A stretch of DNA of 64,000 bases from Catenisphaera adipataccumulans (GTDB taxonomy: Bacteria; Bacillota_I; Bacilli_A; Erysipelotrichales; Erysipelotrichaceae). Where the stretch lies: contig NZ_JACHHK010000001.1 in NCBI RefSeq assembly GCF_014202755.1, positions 248,001 to 312,000 of the forward strand. The letters are read 5' to 3'. Under the pieces are notes generated by a model that saw only the letters and a list, made by a program, of their open reading frames with translations, had not been told where the DNA came from and did no database searches. This document shows, piece by piece, positions 25,668 to 33,740 of the stretch (positions within the stretch are counted from its first letter, which is position 1; the number at the start of each line of letters is the position of its first letter). The translations under genes were made by a program, and so were the position numbers.

Positions 25668-25696
25668 GAAAAAAAAGACGGTCATTTTGACCGTCT
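25668..25696 (-). terminator. Terminator of the RNA methyltransferase gene
   Basis: Stem AGACGGTCA/TGACCGTCT, 3-nt loop, eight T on the minus strand; overlaps the 3' end of the gene. Confidence 0.85.
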
Positions 25697-26920
25697 GCGC
25701 TGTTTGCGCTCCTTGATTTTCTTTGCTTCAAACGACTTGCGCGCCTCAGCTTTTTTCCGGCTTGCCGCTTGATTATAATACTTCTTTTCCAGCACGCAGA
25801 TTCCTTCCACGTGTTCCGAATATGGGAACAAATCATACAGCTCGATCTTCCGGGTTTCATACCCGCTTTTCTTAAACCGCTTCAGATCCCGCATCAATGT
25901 TTCCAGATTGCAGGAGATGTAAACGATCCGGCGCGGCTTGAGCGAAACGGCTGCCTGAATAAAATCACGGGTCGTGCCCGCCCGCGGCGGATCCAGCACG
26001 ATCACATTGAAGTGCTGCTGATACTTGGCTGCCTCTTTCATAAATGCAGTGGCATCCATCGGCACAAATTCAATATTTTCAATGCCGTTGCTTTGGGCGT
26101 TGTAGGCCGCATCTTTCAACGCTCTGGCATTTTGTTCCACACCGACCACATGACCGCATGAAGAAGCCAATGTCAGTCCGATCGACCCGATGCCGCAGTA
26201 TGTATCCAACAAAGTGTCGCGCGGATGCAGATCGGCCATTTTGCGCGCCATGTCATACAATGCTTCACATTGTTCCGAATGAATTTGGTAGAACGCGGTC
26301 GCCGAATAGCGCAGCTTCAGACCGCACAACAAATCCGTGATCGTGCCGTTTCCGTACAGGACCATCGGCTCCCGTTCCATGACGACGCTGGTATTTCGGC
26401 CGTTGACTTCCTGCAGAATGGTCTTGATCTGCGGAAACTGCTTTGTCAATGCCCGAACCATATTTTTACGTGATGGGAACATCGACGAACCCGTGACGAA
26501 TACGACCATGATCTCACCGGTCGCATGCGCCCAGCGGATCATCACATGACGCAGTACGCCGGTGCCGGTTTTCTCATTGTATAGCTCGATCTTCATCGAC
26601 TGCACCATTTTAGTAATGGCCGCGATAATTTCGTTGACGATCTCCGGCTGCAGGACACATTGATCATACGGAACGACGCGATGGGAATGTTTCGCATACA
26701 GACCGGAAACAATGGTTCCTTTCTGCTTCGCAAAACCGACGATGACTTTATTGCGATAATGCAGCGGATGGGCTGCCATATGCACATCGCCGATCCGGGC
26801 TTTGATATGGTACTGGGCAGCGAGCTGCTCGACCTGTTCCTGTTTGATCTGTGCCTGCTGCTTTTCCGGCATATTTAAATAGGTGCAGCCGCCGCATTGT
26901 TTACTGACTTTGCATTTCAT
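25682..26920 (-). CDS. RlmD/RlmCD-type 23S rRNA (uracil-5-)-methyltransferase
   Basis: 412 residues of the RumA/TrmA family. Fe-S type cysteines near the N-terminus (CKVSKQCGGC) and a fourth in YDQCVLQP; SAM loop LDTYCGIGSIGL; DPPRAG; catalytic Cys in ISCNLETL. A Lys/Arg-rich tail (KIKERKQRRRSK) replaces the usual N-terminal TRAM as RNA-binding element. Start at MKCKVSK, 20 nt inside the preceding HAD gene, with AGGGAG upstream. Exact uridine (747 or 1939) cannot be assigned. Confidence 0.88.
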   Translation of the reverse strand: MKCKVSKQCGGCTYLNMPEKQQAQIKQEQVEQLAAQYHIKARIGDVHMAAHPLHYRNKVIVGFAKQKGTIVSGLYAKHSHRVVPYDQCVLQPEIVNEIIAAITKMVQSMKIELYNEKTGTGVLRHVMIRWAHATGEIMVVFVTGSSMFPSRKNMVRALTKQFPQIKTILQEVNGRNTSVVMEREPMVLYGNGTITDLLCGLKLRYSATAFYQIHSEQCEALYDMARKMADLHPRDTLLDTYCGIGSIGLTLASSCGHVVGVEQNARALKDAAYNAQSNGIENIEFVPMDATAFMKEAAKYQQHFNVIVLDPPRAGTTRDFIQAAVSLKPRRIVYISCNLETLMRDLKRFKKSGYETRKIELYDLFPYSEHVEGICVLEKKYYNQAASRKKAEARKSFEAKKIKERKQRRRSK

Positions 26921-27506
26921 GTAGTTTCTCCCTGACTTGATCCGGCATCCGGCGCACATCGGTGCAATGTATCGTTTCAAAACCGAGCGCAGCCGCAGCC
27001 GCAATATTCTCTTTACGATCGTCGATGAACAGACAGGACGACGGTTTCAGATCATATCGATCCAATAAGATCTGATAAATCTTCCGCTCCGGTTTGATCA
27101 CTTTTTCCTGATAGGAAAACACACCGCCTTTGATTCGTTTCATATAGGCCCGATGATGCAGCGCATAAAGATACTGATCCTCGGGAATATTGGAAAGAAT
27201 ATACATTGGTATGCCCTGCTTCTGAAGATCCTCCATCAATGCCATGCTTGTGGGGATCGGGATCACATATTCCACCCAATGCCGGACCAGCGTGCGGATC
27301 TGCTGCTCATACTGCGGATATTCTTTGCATCCCATCCTTATTAAGTCGGATGGTTGGATATACCCGCGGTCATATTCTTTCCAGAGGCCGCGGAAATAAA
27401 ATTTTTTCAGCGCCTGGATACAGTCGGGATCTTTGATCAACTGCGGTAAAAATGTATCCGGATCAAATGTGCACAGCACATTTCCGATATCAAAAACGAC
27501 ATTCAT
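26901..27506 (-). CDS. HAD-IA family hydrolase
   Basis: 201 residues from MNVVFDIGNVL. Motif I is DIGNV: the first Asp is kept but the second catalytic Asp position is Gly-Asn, as in several YihX/alpha-D-glucose-1-phosphatase-like HADs. Motif II ILSNIPED, motif III Lys in KVIKPERKIY, motif IV FIDDRKENI. It overlaps the RNA methyltransferase gene by 20 nt. No Shine-Dalgarno; the -10 lies six bases before ATG, so leaderless. Substrate unknown. Confidence 0.87.
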   Translation of the reverse strand: MNVVFDIGNVLCTFDPDTFLPQLIKDPDCIQALKKFYFRGLWKEYDRGYIQPSDLIRMGCKEYPQYEQQIRTLVRHWVEYVIPIPTSMALMEDLQKQGIPMYILSNIPEDQYLYALHHRAYMKRIKGGVFSYQEKVIKPERKIYQILLDRYDLKPSSCLFIDDRKENIAAAAALGFETIHCTDVRRMPDQVREKLHEMQSQ

Positions 27507-27512
27507 AGTACC

Positions 27513-27541
27513 ATTATAGGCAATTCCGATCAACCCGACAA
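27513..27541 (-). promoter_or_regulatory. Promoter with -10 six bases before the HAD-IA ATG
   Basis: TTGTCG (27541-27536), 17-nt spacer, TATAAT (27518-27513), six bases, ATG (27506). Best supported leaderless candidate in the window. Confidence 0.7.
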
Positions 27542-27543
27542 CG

Positions 27544-27571
27544 AAAAAAATCCCCCGCGGCCTGCGAGGGA
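27544..27571 (-). terminator. Terminator of htpG
   Basis: Stem TCCCTCGC/GCGGGGGA (one G-T pair), 5-nt loop, seven T; 3 bp from the next promoter. Confidence 0.82.
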
Positions 27572-27577
27572 AATTCA

Positions 27578-29512
27578 TTACTGATTTTGGTTGACCAACA
27601 GTTCACAGATCTTGCGGCTGTAAGCGATCGGATCCTCAATTTCAAATCCTTCGATCAACAGTGCCTGATCATACAATACATCAGCCACTTCTTTGACCTT
27701 ATCCTTATCGGTGTCATACAGTTTTTTCAACGTTTCGAAAATCGGATGATTCGGGTTGATCTCTAAAATACGCTGTGCTTTCATCGGGAATGGATTGCTG
27801 CCCTGCGGCATGTTCGCAAAGACTTTCTCCATCTCAAAGGAAACGCCTTCCCCGGCACTCAGATCCACCGGATCGTCACTCAGCTTATTGGTCAGTTTGA
27901 CATCGGCCACCTTATCGCCTAACGACTCCTTGATGAAGTCGATCAGATCTTTATTGGCTTCGCTGGTATTCTTCAGCTCTTCTTTTTCTTCATCGCTGTC
28001 CAGATCCAGCTCGCCCTGACCGGCATTCTTGAATGTTTTCTCTTTATAAGTGCCCAATGTGCTCATGACAAATTCATCGACATTTTCCGTCAAGTACAGA
28101 ACTTCATAGTCTTTTTTCTTCAGCGTCTGTACGATCGGCAGTTTATCGATCTGCGCAATATCCTGACCGGAAATGTAGTAGATTTCTTTCTGGTCTTCTT
28201 TCATCCGGCTGACATATTCATCCAGCGTTGACAGTTTCTGTTCATTGGATGTATAGAACAGCAGCAGATCCTGCAGTTTTTCTTTGTCCATACCATAGTT
28301 GTTATAGACGCCGAATTTAATATCTAAACCGAAATTACGATAGAATTTCTCATATTCTTCCCGTTCGTCTTTCAGCATCGACTCCAGTTCCGAAAGGACC
28401 TTCTTCTCGATCCGGGACGCGATCAGCTTCAGCTGATGATCGTGCTGGAGCATTTCACGAGAAATGTTCAACGACAGATCCTGCGAATCGACGAGACCTT
28501 TCACAAAGCGTAAATAGTCCGGCAGCAGATCTTCGGCATGGTCCATGATGAAGACGCCGCGGCTGTACAGCTGCAGGCCTTTCTTATAGTCCTGGTTATA
28601 GAATCCCTGCGGTACGCGGGCCGGGATATAAAGCAAAGCCGTGAAGCTGACATTGCCTTCCACAGAAAAATGAATGACGCGCTGCGGATCTTCATAATCA
28701 AAGAAATGATCCTTATAAAATTGATTGTATTCTTCCTGGGTGATCTTTGACTTCTGACGTTTCCACAATGGCACCATCGAGTTCAATGTTTTATCCTCGA
28801 CCACGGTTTCATATTCCGGTGCTTTGTCCTTACCGTCTTCGTCTTTATCCGTACCTGGGATCGGCTTTTGTGTCTCAACTTCCATCTTGATCGGGTAACG
28901 GATGTAATCGGAGTATTTCTTGATCAGATTCTCCAACGTATAAGTTTCCAGATACTCAGAATATTGATCCTGATCCGTATCGTCTTTCAACGTCAGGATG
29001 ATCTTCGTGCCGCGTTCGGTACTTGGGTCTTCAGAAATCGTGTAGCCGTCATCTCCCTTGCTTTCCCAACGATGCGCAGTTTCTTCCGCATCGGACTTGG
29101 AAATGACCGTGACATCTTTGGCAACCATAAAGGCCGAATAAAAACCGACACCGAACTGACCGATGATATCTACATCGCTGTTTTCGCCTTTGTCTTTTTT
29201 ATCCATTTCCTCTTTGAATGCCAGTGAACCGGACTTGGCAATCGTACCAAGGTTTTCTTCCAGTTCCTTTTCGGTCATACCGATACCATTATCGGTGATC
29301 GTCAGGGCCCGGTCGTCTTTATTCGGCGTCAAACGAATCTGCAGCGACGTCGTATCGACATGACCGGCATTTTCAAAATAATATTTATCGATCGCATCAC
29401 TGGCATTGGAAACCAGCTCGCGTAAAAAGATCTCTTTATGTGTGTAAATTGAATTGACCATTAAATCCAACAAACGTTTGGATTCCGATTTAAACTGTTT
29501 TTTTCTACCCAT
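27578..29512 (-). CDS. htpG: Molecular chaperone HtpG (Hsp90)
   Basis: 644 residues from MGRKKQFKSES. GHKL ATPase domain with LVSNASDAIDK, DNGIGM and GQFGVGFYSAF; middle domain with SLNISREMLQ; C-terminal dimerisation domain. Start chosen by AAAGGAG 7 nt upstream. Two HrcA-type CIRCE-like sites surround the promoter and ribosome binding site, indicating heat-shock control. Confidence 0.96.
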   Translation of the reverse strand: MGRKKQFKSESKRLLDLMVNSIYTHKEIFLRELVSNASDAIDKYYFENAGHVDTTSLQIRLTPNKDDRALTITDNGIGMTEKELEENLGTIAKSGSLAFKEEMDKKDKGENSDVDIIGQFGVGFYSAFMVAKDVTVISKSDAEETAHRWESKGDDGYTISEDPSTERGTKIILTLKDDTDQDQYSEYLETYTLENLIKKYSDYIRYPIKMEVETQKPIPGTDKDEDGKDKAPEYETVVEDKTLNSMVPLWKRQKSKITQEEYNQFYKDHFFDYEDPQRVIHFSVEGNVSFTALLYIPARVPQGFYNQDYKKGLQLYSRGVFIMDHAEDLLPDYLRFVKGLVDSQDLSLNISREMLQHDHQLKLIASRIEKKVLSELESMLKDEREEYEKFYRNFGLDIKFGVYNNYGMDKEKLQDLLLFYTSNEQKLSTLDEYVSRMKEDQKEIYYISGQDIAQIDKLPIVQTLKKKDYEVLYLTENVDEFVMSTLGTYKEKTFKNAGQGELDLDSDEEKEELKNTSEANKDLIDFIKESLGDKVADVKLTNKLSDDPVDLSAGEGVSFEMEKVFANMPQGSNPFPMKAQRILEINPNHPIFETLKKLYDTDKDKVKEVADVLYDQALLIEGFEIEDPIAYSRKICELLVNQNQ

Positions 29513-29514
29513 AT

Positions 29515-29541
29515 TTAGCACTCCTTTACTTACCTTGCTAA
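29515..29541. promoter_or_regulatory. CIRCE-like element, proximal (overlaps htpG RBS)
   Basis: TTAGCACTC, nine bases, CCTTGCTAA. One arm is a perfect CIRCE half, the other has three mismatches. It covers the Shine-Dalgarno. Confidence 0.65.
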
Positions 29542-29568
29542 TATACAACAATTCTTTAGCACAGTCAA
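29540..29568 (-). promoter_or_regulatory. Promoter of htpG
   Basis: TTGACT (29568-29563), 17-nt spacer, TATATT (29545-29540); the -35 lies inside the distal CIRCE-like element. Confidence 0.75.
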
Positions 29569-29582
29569 CATCAGAGTGCTAC
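29556..29582. promoter_or_regulatory. CIRCE-like element, distal (over the htpG -35)
   Basis: TTAGCACAG, nine bases, GAGTGCTAC: exact 9-9-9 spacing with three mismatches to TTAGCACTC-N9-GAGTGCTAA. Confidence 0.72.
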
Positions 29583-29614
29583 ATTCTTCTTCTTTTTGCT
29601 CGCTTGATCGGTCC

Positions 29615-30523
29615 CTATTGGCCTTTCAGCGCAATGCGGTCAGCAATCTTTTGATAAGTCGGCAGCGTAATGCCGAACTTTTCTGCCAGACGGACTGGTT
29701 CATATACCAGGCCTTCGATTTCGGAACGGCGGCCCTGTGCGATATCCCGCTGCATTGATGTCGAGGCTTCCGGTGCCAGAGAATCAAGAATGGCCAGATT
29801 CTTCTGGACCATGTCGTGATCCAGAGCGATGCCCATGGCAGCAGCCAGTTGTTCCGTTTCCTTCACCAAGGTCTTGAACGTCTCACGAATTTCTCCGTCT
29901 TTCTGCATCATGCCAGCTGTCGCATGATAAAATAAACCGCATGTTGCTGCCGGAGAAATATAGGTATATTTCTCATACGTATCTTTCTGAACCTGTGTGG
30001 ATAAGACCGCATGAATACCGCTGTCTTCTAAATCATCGGCAATCGTCTGTAAAGCCGCATTGACCGTATGGTCGCGATGTCCGAAGACCACCGTAAAGAT
30101 GTCGCCTTTCATCAACAGCCGGCCTGGTGCCGTCCGTTCGCCCGCAATATAGACACAGCCGTCCAGCACATCGGCTGCCAGTTCTTTCTGCAGCCGGCCG
30201 CCCGTACCGTAAATATTCAAGATCGGGATCACAATGGTCTTTGCCGTGCTGATGCGCTGCAGATCCGGCAGGACTTCGGCCAGAGAGTATCCTTTCACGC
30301 AGACAAAGATCACATCGGGATTTGTCGTTTCCTCGCCGACAGGGATCGCGTGCACCTGGGCCGTAAAAGATGGCTTCGTGCTTTGTTCCACATAAAGACC
30401 GCTGCGGCGGATGACTTCCAAATGCGCACCGCGCGCATACAGCGTGACTTCCTTTCCGGCCTGTTGTAAATAAGCTGCCAGGCAGCCGCCGACGCCGCCT
30501 GCCCCAAGAATCGCATACTTCAT
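29615..30523 (-). CDS. panE: 2-dehydropantoate 2-reductase (ketopantoate reductase family)
   Basis: 302 residues. NADPH-binding GAGGVGGCLAAYL at the N-terminus, VCVKGYSL, and the C-terminal helical domain with the catalytic-type Lys (QKDTYEKYTYISP) and the segment SMQRDIAQGRRSEIE typical of PanE (…D…G…TEI). Reduces ketopantoate to pantoate for coenzyme A synthesis. AAAGGAGGAAAAAT precedes the ATG. Single gene; no panB/panC here, so another 2-keto acid is possible. Confidence 0.86.
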   Translation of the reverse strand: MKYAILGAGGVGGCLAAYLQQAGKEVTLYARGAHLEVIRRSGLYVEQSTKPSFTAQVHAIPVGEETTNPDVIFVCVKGYSLAEVLPDLQRISTAKTIVIPILNIYGTGGRLQKELAADVLDGCVYIAGERTAPGRLLMKGDIFTVVFGHRDHTVNAALQTIADDLEDSGIHAVLSTQVQKDTYEKYTYISPAATCGLFYHATAGMMQKDGEIRETFKTLVKETEQLAAAMGIALDHDMVQKNLAILDSLAPEASTSMQRDIAQGRRSEIEGLVYEPVRLAEKFGITLPTYQKIADRIALKGQ

Positions 30524-30566
30524 ATTTTTCCTCCTTTCGATTAATCTGTTTATGATTATTATAAGG

Positions 30567-30595
30567 AAAAAGTGCTGCATTTTCATATGCAGCAC
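30567..30595 (-). terminator. Terminator of ydcF-like gene
   Basis: Stem GTGCTGCAT/ATGCAGCAC, 6-nt loop, followed by TTTTTCC. A TATAAT (30563-30558) for panE follows at once. Confidence 0.85.
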
Positions 30596-30599
30596 AATT

Positions 30600-31397
30600 T
30601 TATTTTTTAGAGGCAAAGGCTGGATCGGCTTCCCGGATCCAATCGACATGTTCCGTTTTCAATGCTTCGAATGCATTCCATACATTTTCTGGAATATCGA
30701 TATGAGCGATGAAATTCTTGCCGTGCGGACCATAGCCGTTTTCATCATCACGCAGACGAACGATCTCCCCCAACAGCAGACTGACATACCGTTTCATGTC
30801 CCACATGCCCCAGATCGGCTTCGCGTACGTCAGTTTTCCTTGATCCGCGATCACTTCAGCCTGATAGGCTGCGTAGTTGATGACCTGAATTTCCTTGCGG
30901 TACCGGTGCAGGGTCGCTGCCATCCGGCGCTGCATGGTCGCATCCTGCATAAAGATGACAGAGCGGCACGGAATGTGCTTTTCATCGATGAGGCGCAGGA
31001 AATACGTAATATTATTGCCGCAGTTGGTCGACTCTGTTTCCAATGCATCGGCCTTTACTTGATAACGCGCTTCCAGATAGGCTTCGAAGATCTCGGCTTC
31101 CGACCGGCCGTCGGTTTCAATGTCCGGGCATTCAGCGTGCATGCGACGGCGCAGGGTCTCGGTCGTATGGCCGGCCCCGCCGACCAGAATATATTTCTTG
31201 GCTCCCTGTCGTTGGATGGCTTGTGCCAATACATCACCGCCGCATAAGATCGAGCCCCCAAACAAGACCATGACATCCGCCTGATGAAAGCCATATTTCT
31301 GCTGCAGTGCACTTTGGGACAGTTCATCCACATCACGCACACCGCAGAAGGCACCCAATGTATTGATATATTGTGCAGTAAGCGATAAATTGTTCAT
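30600..31397 (-). CDS. YdcF-like DUF218 protein
   Basis: 265 residues of the DUF218/YdcF group: ADVMVLFGGSILCGGD, VGGAGHTTETLR, ESTNCGNNI, MQDATMQRRM. E. coli YdcF is reported to bind S-adenosylmethionine, but its reaction is unknown. This protein is cytoplasmic, lacking the membrane anchor of other DUF218 proteins. AGAAGGAGTCG precedes the chosen ATG. Stand-alone gene. Confidence 0.85.
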   Translation of the reverse strand: MNNLSLTAQYINTLGAFCGVRDVDELSQSALQQKYGFHQADVMVLFGGSILCGGDVLAQAIQRQGAKKYILVGGAGHTTETLRRRMHAECPDIETDGRSEAEIFEAYLEARYQVKADALETESTNCGNNITYFLRLIDEKHIPCRSVIFMQDATMQRRMAATLHRYRKEIQVINYAAYQAEVIADQGKLTYAKPIWGMWDMKRYVSLLLGEIVRLRDDENGYGPHGKNFIAHIDIPENVWNAFEALKTEHVDWIREADPAFASKK

Positions 31398-31540
31398 TCT
31401 TCCGACTCCTTCTGCCATCAATATAACGGATTTAATCCCGCTTGTCGCCTGCTTTTTTCTTTTTTATACGCTGCTTTCTGACGATCCGCATCGGGTGAAA
31501 CAAAAAAGGTGATATGTTACAATACAGACAGGTGAGAAAT

Positions 31541-32113
31541 GTGAAAAATGCGTTTATTGAAAGAATCGAAGAGAACCCGATCATCGCATCAGTCAAAAAC
31601 GATGAGGGTCTGAAACTTTGTCTGACAACAGATGTCGGTGTGGTCTTTATATTATATGGGGATTTATGTTCCCTGCCGACGATCGTACGTCAGGTCCGTG
31701 AAAGCGGACGGCTAGCCATCGTCCATGTGGATCTGATCGCGGGACTGAGCAGCGATGAAGCCGCGATCGACTACATCAAGAATGTGGCCCATGCCGACGG
31801 CATCATCACGACCAAACACAATTTGATCGTTTACGGCAAAAAGGTCTGCTTATACACCATTCATCGTTATTTTGTGCTGGACAGTCTGGCACTGAAGAAC
31901 ATCGAAAAACAGACAAAAACCAAAGTGCATCCGGATCTGATCGAGGTCCTGCCCGGCGTCATCGTCCCAAAACTCTTCCGGAAGATCACGTCCATTTCCG
32001 AAGTGCCGGTCATGGCCGGCGGCCTGATCACAGAAAAGGAAGATGTGATCAATGCGCTGAAAAACGGTGTGATCGCCGTCTCGACGACCAATCAATCGAT
32101 TTGGTTCATGTAG
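31541..32113 (+). CDS. glpP: Glycerol-3-phosphate-responsive antiterminator GlpP
   Basis: 190 residues with GlpP segments VVFILYGDLC, AIVHVDLIAGL, ADGIITTK, IEVLPGVIVP and VMAGGLIT. It binds leader RNA with glycerol-3-phosphate and prevents termination in front of glp genes. GTG start preferred: AGGTGAG lies 5-6 nt upstream and the frame then begins like homologues (KNAFIERIEENPII). An ATG at 31514 overlaps a TACAAT -10 (31518-31523) and has poor spacing. Its target terminator lies in the next leader. Confidence 0.9.
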   Translation: MKNAFIERIEENPIIASVKNDEGLKLCLTTDVGVVFILYGDLCSLPTIVRQVRESGRLAIVHVDLIAGLSSDEAAIDYIKNVAHADGIITTKHNLIVYGKKVCLYTIHRYFVLDSLALKNIEKQTKTKVHPDLIEVLPGVIVPKLFRKITSISEVPVMAGGLITEKEDVINALKNGVIAVSTTNQSIWFM

Positions 32114-32145
32114 GAATAAATTTCATATAAATGGGACATTTCCTC

Positions 32146-32174
32146 TTGACTTTTCTGGGACAGCTGATTATGAT
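32146..32174 (+). promoter_or_regulatory. Promoter of the glycerol-3-phosphate dehydrogenase operon
   Basis: TTGACT (32146-32151), 17-nt spacer, TATGAT (32169-32174), about 35 nt before the leader hairpin. Confidence 0.75.
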
Positions 32175-32208
32175 AAGGGTGTAAAAATTAAATAGAATGC
32201 TTGAGACA

Positions 32209-32265
32209 AGAGAATATGCATTCGTAGTTCAAACCAAGGCTATGAGTGTATATTCTCTTTTTTTC
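32209..32265 (+). terminator. Leader terminator, probable GlpP antitermination target
   Basis: Long stem: twelve pairs (AGAGAATATGCA with TGTATATTCTCT) plus four more (GTAG/CTAT), 12-nt loop, then seven T. It stands between promoter and first gene, with glpP just upstream, as in Bacillus glpD. Confidence 0.85.
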
Positions 32266-32288
32266 GGGCATCAAGGAGGAAGAACACA

Positions 32289-33728
32289 ATGTATGATGTT
32301 GTGATTATCGGCGCCGGAGTTTCCGGATGTGCTGCAGCCAGAGAGTTATCCCGCTATAATGTATCCGCCTGCGTGGTTGAACGCGCTGACGATGTATGTG
32401 AGGGAACATCCAAAGCTAACAGTGCCATTATTCATGCCGGATACGATGCCAAAGAAGGATCGTTGATGGCGAAGCTGAATGTCGAAGGCAATCAGATGAT
32501 GACAAAATTATCAGAGGATCTGGACATCCCGTTCAAACGAATTGGTTCGTTTGTCGTCTGCACTGATGAAAAAGAACGCGGCGGTCTGGAAATGCTGCTG
32601 GAACGCGGCAAGAAAAACGGTGTCCCGGATCTACGGATCGTGGAACAAGATGAATTAAGAAAAATGGAACCGAACATTTCCGATGATGCAGTGGCAGCTT
32701 TATATGCCCCGACAGCCGGCATCGTCTGCCCGTTTGAACTGACCATCGCTTTGGCAGAAAACGCCGTCGAAAACGGTGTGGAATTCAAACTGGAAACAAC
32801 GGTTGAAAACATTGAAAAAACCGAAAACGGCTATCTCGTCAAGACCGATCGCGGCGACATTGAAACAAAATGCGTTGTCAATGCAGCCGGTGTATATGCA
32901 GACCGTTTCCACAATATGGTCAGCGAAAAGAAAATGACGATCATACCGCGTAAAGGAGAATACTACTTATTAGATAAAAGTGCCGGACAGCACGTTTCCC
33001 ATACGATCTTCGCACAGCCGACCAAGATGGGAAAAGGCGTTCTGGTCACTCCGACGGTCCACGGCAACTTATTGGTCGGCCCGACCGCACTGGACATCGA
33101 AAACAAAGAAGGCGTCAACACCACCTACGATGGTCTGCAGGAAGTCGGACAAAAATCCGGCCGCACAGTTAAAAATCTGCCGCTGCGTGACGTGATCACT
33201 TCATTTGCCGGTCTGCGGGCACATGAAGAACACGGTGATTTCATCATTGAAGAAGTCAAGGATGCACCAGGATTCTTCGACTGCGCCGGCATGGCTTCGC
33301 CGGGATTATCTGCCAGCCCGGCCGTTGGTAAAATGATTGCCGATATGCTGAGAGACAAGCTGAACTTAAGTGAAAAAGCCAACTTTAAAGCAACACGTAA
33401 AGGCATCGTCAAAGCTTCGACGCTGTCGATCGAAGAAAGAAATGAATTGATCAAGAAAGATCCGAAATACGGCAATATCATCTGCCGCTGTGAAATGGTT
33501 TCGGAAGGCGAGATCGTCGATGCGATCCATCGTCCGATCCCGGCACGCAGTCTGGATGCGATCAAGCGTCGTACCCGTGCAGGAATGGGCCGCTGTCAGG
33601 CAGGATTCTGCTCGCCGCGTGTCATGGAAATTCTGAGCCGTGAAGTAGCAGATATCAATATGGAAAACGTGACGAAAGCCGGCGGAAAGAGCCGCTTCAT
33701 CGTAGGCACCAATAAGGATCGTTGGTAG
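32289..33728 (+). CDS. glpA: FAD-dependent glycerol-3-phosphate dehydrogenase, GlpA-like with [2Fe-2S] domain
   Basis: 479 residues. FAD-binding VVIIGAGVSGCAAARELSR, followed by a DAO fold with IIHAGYDAKEGSLMAKLN. The C-terminal ~90 residues are a BFD-like [2Fe-2S] domain with four Cys (IICRCEM and GRCQAGFCSP). This matches the GlpA-like subunit used by Clostridia and Fusobacteria together with a second flavoprotein and DUF1667. AAGGAGGAAGAACACA precedes the ATG. Control by GlpP supports glycerol-3-phosphate as substrate. Confidence 0.87.
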   Translation: MYDVVIIGAGVSGCAAARELSRYNVSACVVERADDVCEGTSKANSAIIHAGYDAKEGSLMAKLNVEGNQMMTKLSEDLDIPFKRIGSFVVCTDEKERGGLEMLLERGKKNGVPDLRIVEQDELRKMEPNISDDAVAALYAPTAGIVCPFELTIALAENAVENGVEFKLETTVENIEKTENGYLVKTDRGDIETKCVVNAAGVYADRFHNMVSEKKMTIIPRKGEYYLLDKSAGQHVSHTIFAQPTKMGKGVLVTPTVHGNLLVGPTALDIENKEGVNTTYDGLQEVGQKSGRTVKNLPLRDVITSFAGLRAHEEHGDFIIEEVKDAPGFFDCAGMASPGLSASPAVGKMIADMLRDKLNLSEKANFKATRKGIVKASTLSIEERNELIKKDPKYGNIICRCEMVSEGEIVDAIHRPIPARSLDAIKRRTRAGMGRCQAGFCSPRVMEILSREVADINMENVTKAGGKSRFIVGTNKDRW

Positions 33729-33740
33729 GAGGAAAGAACA

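Noticed and set aside
25494..25716. Two overlapping AT-rich short frames between NlpC/P60 and the RNA methyltransferase
   Set aside because: No ribosome binding site or protein-like composition; one runs through a terminator.
26901..26920. 20-nt overlap of HAD-IA and RNA methyltransferase as a frameshift
   Set aside because: Both frames are full length with their own start and stop signals; ordinary overlap.
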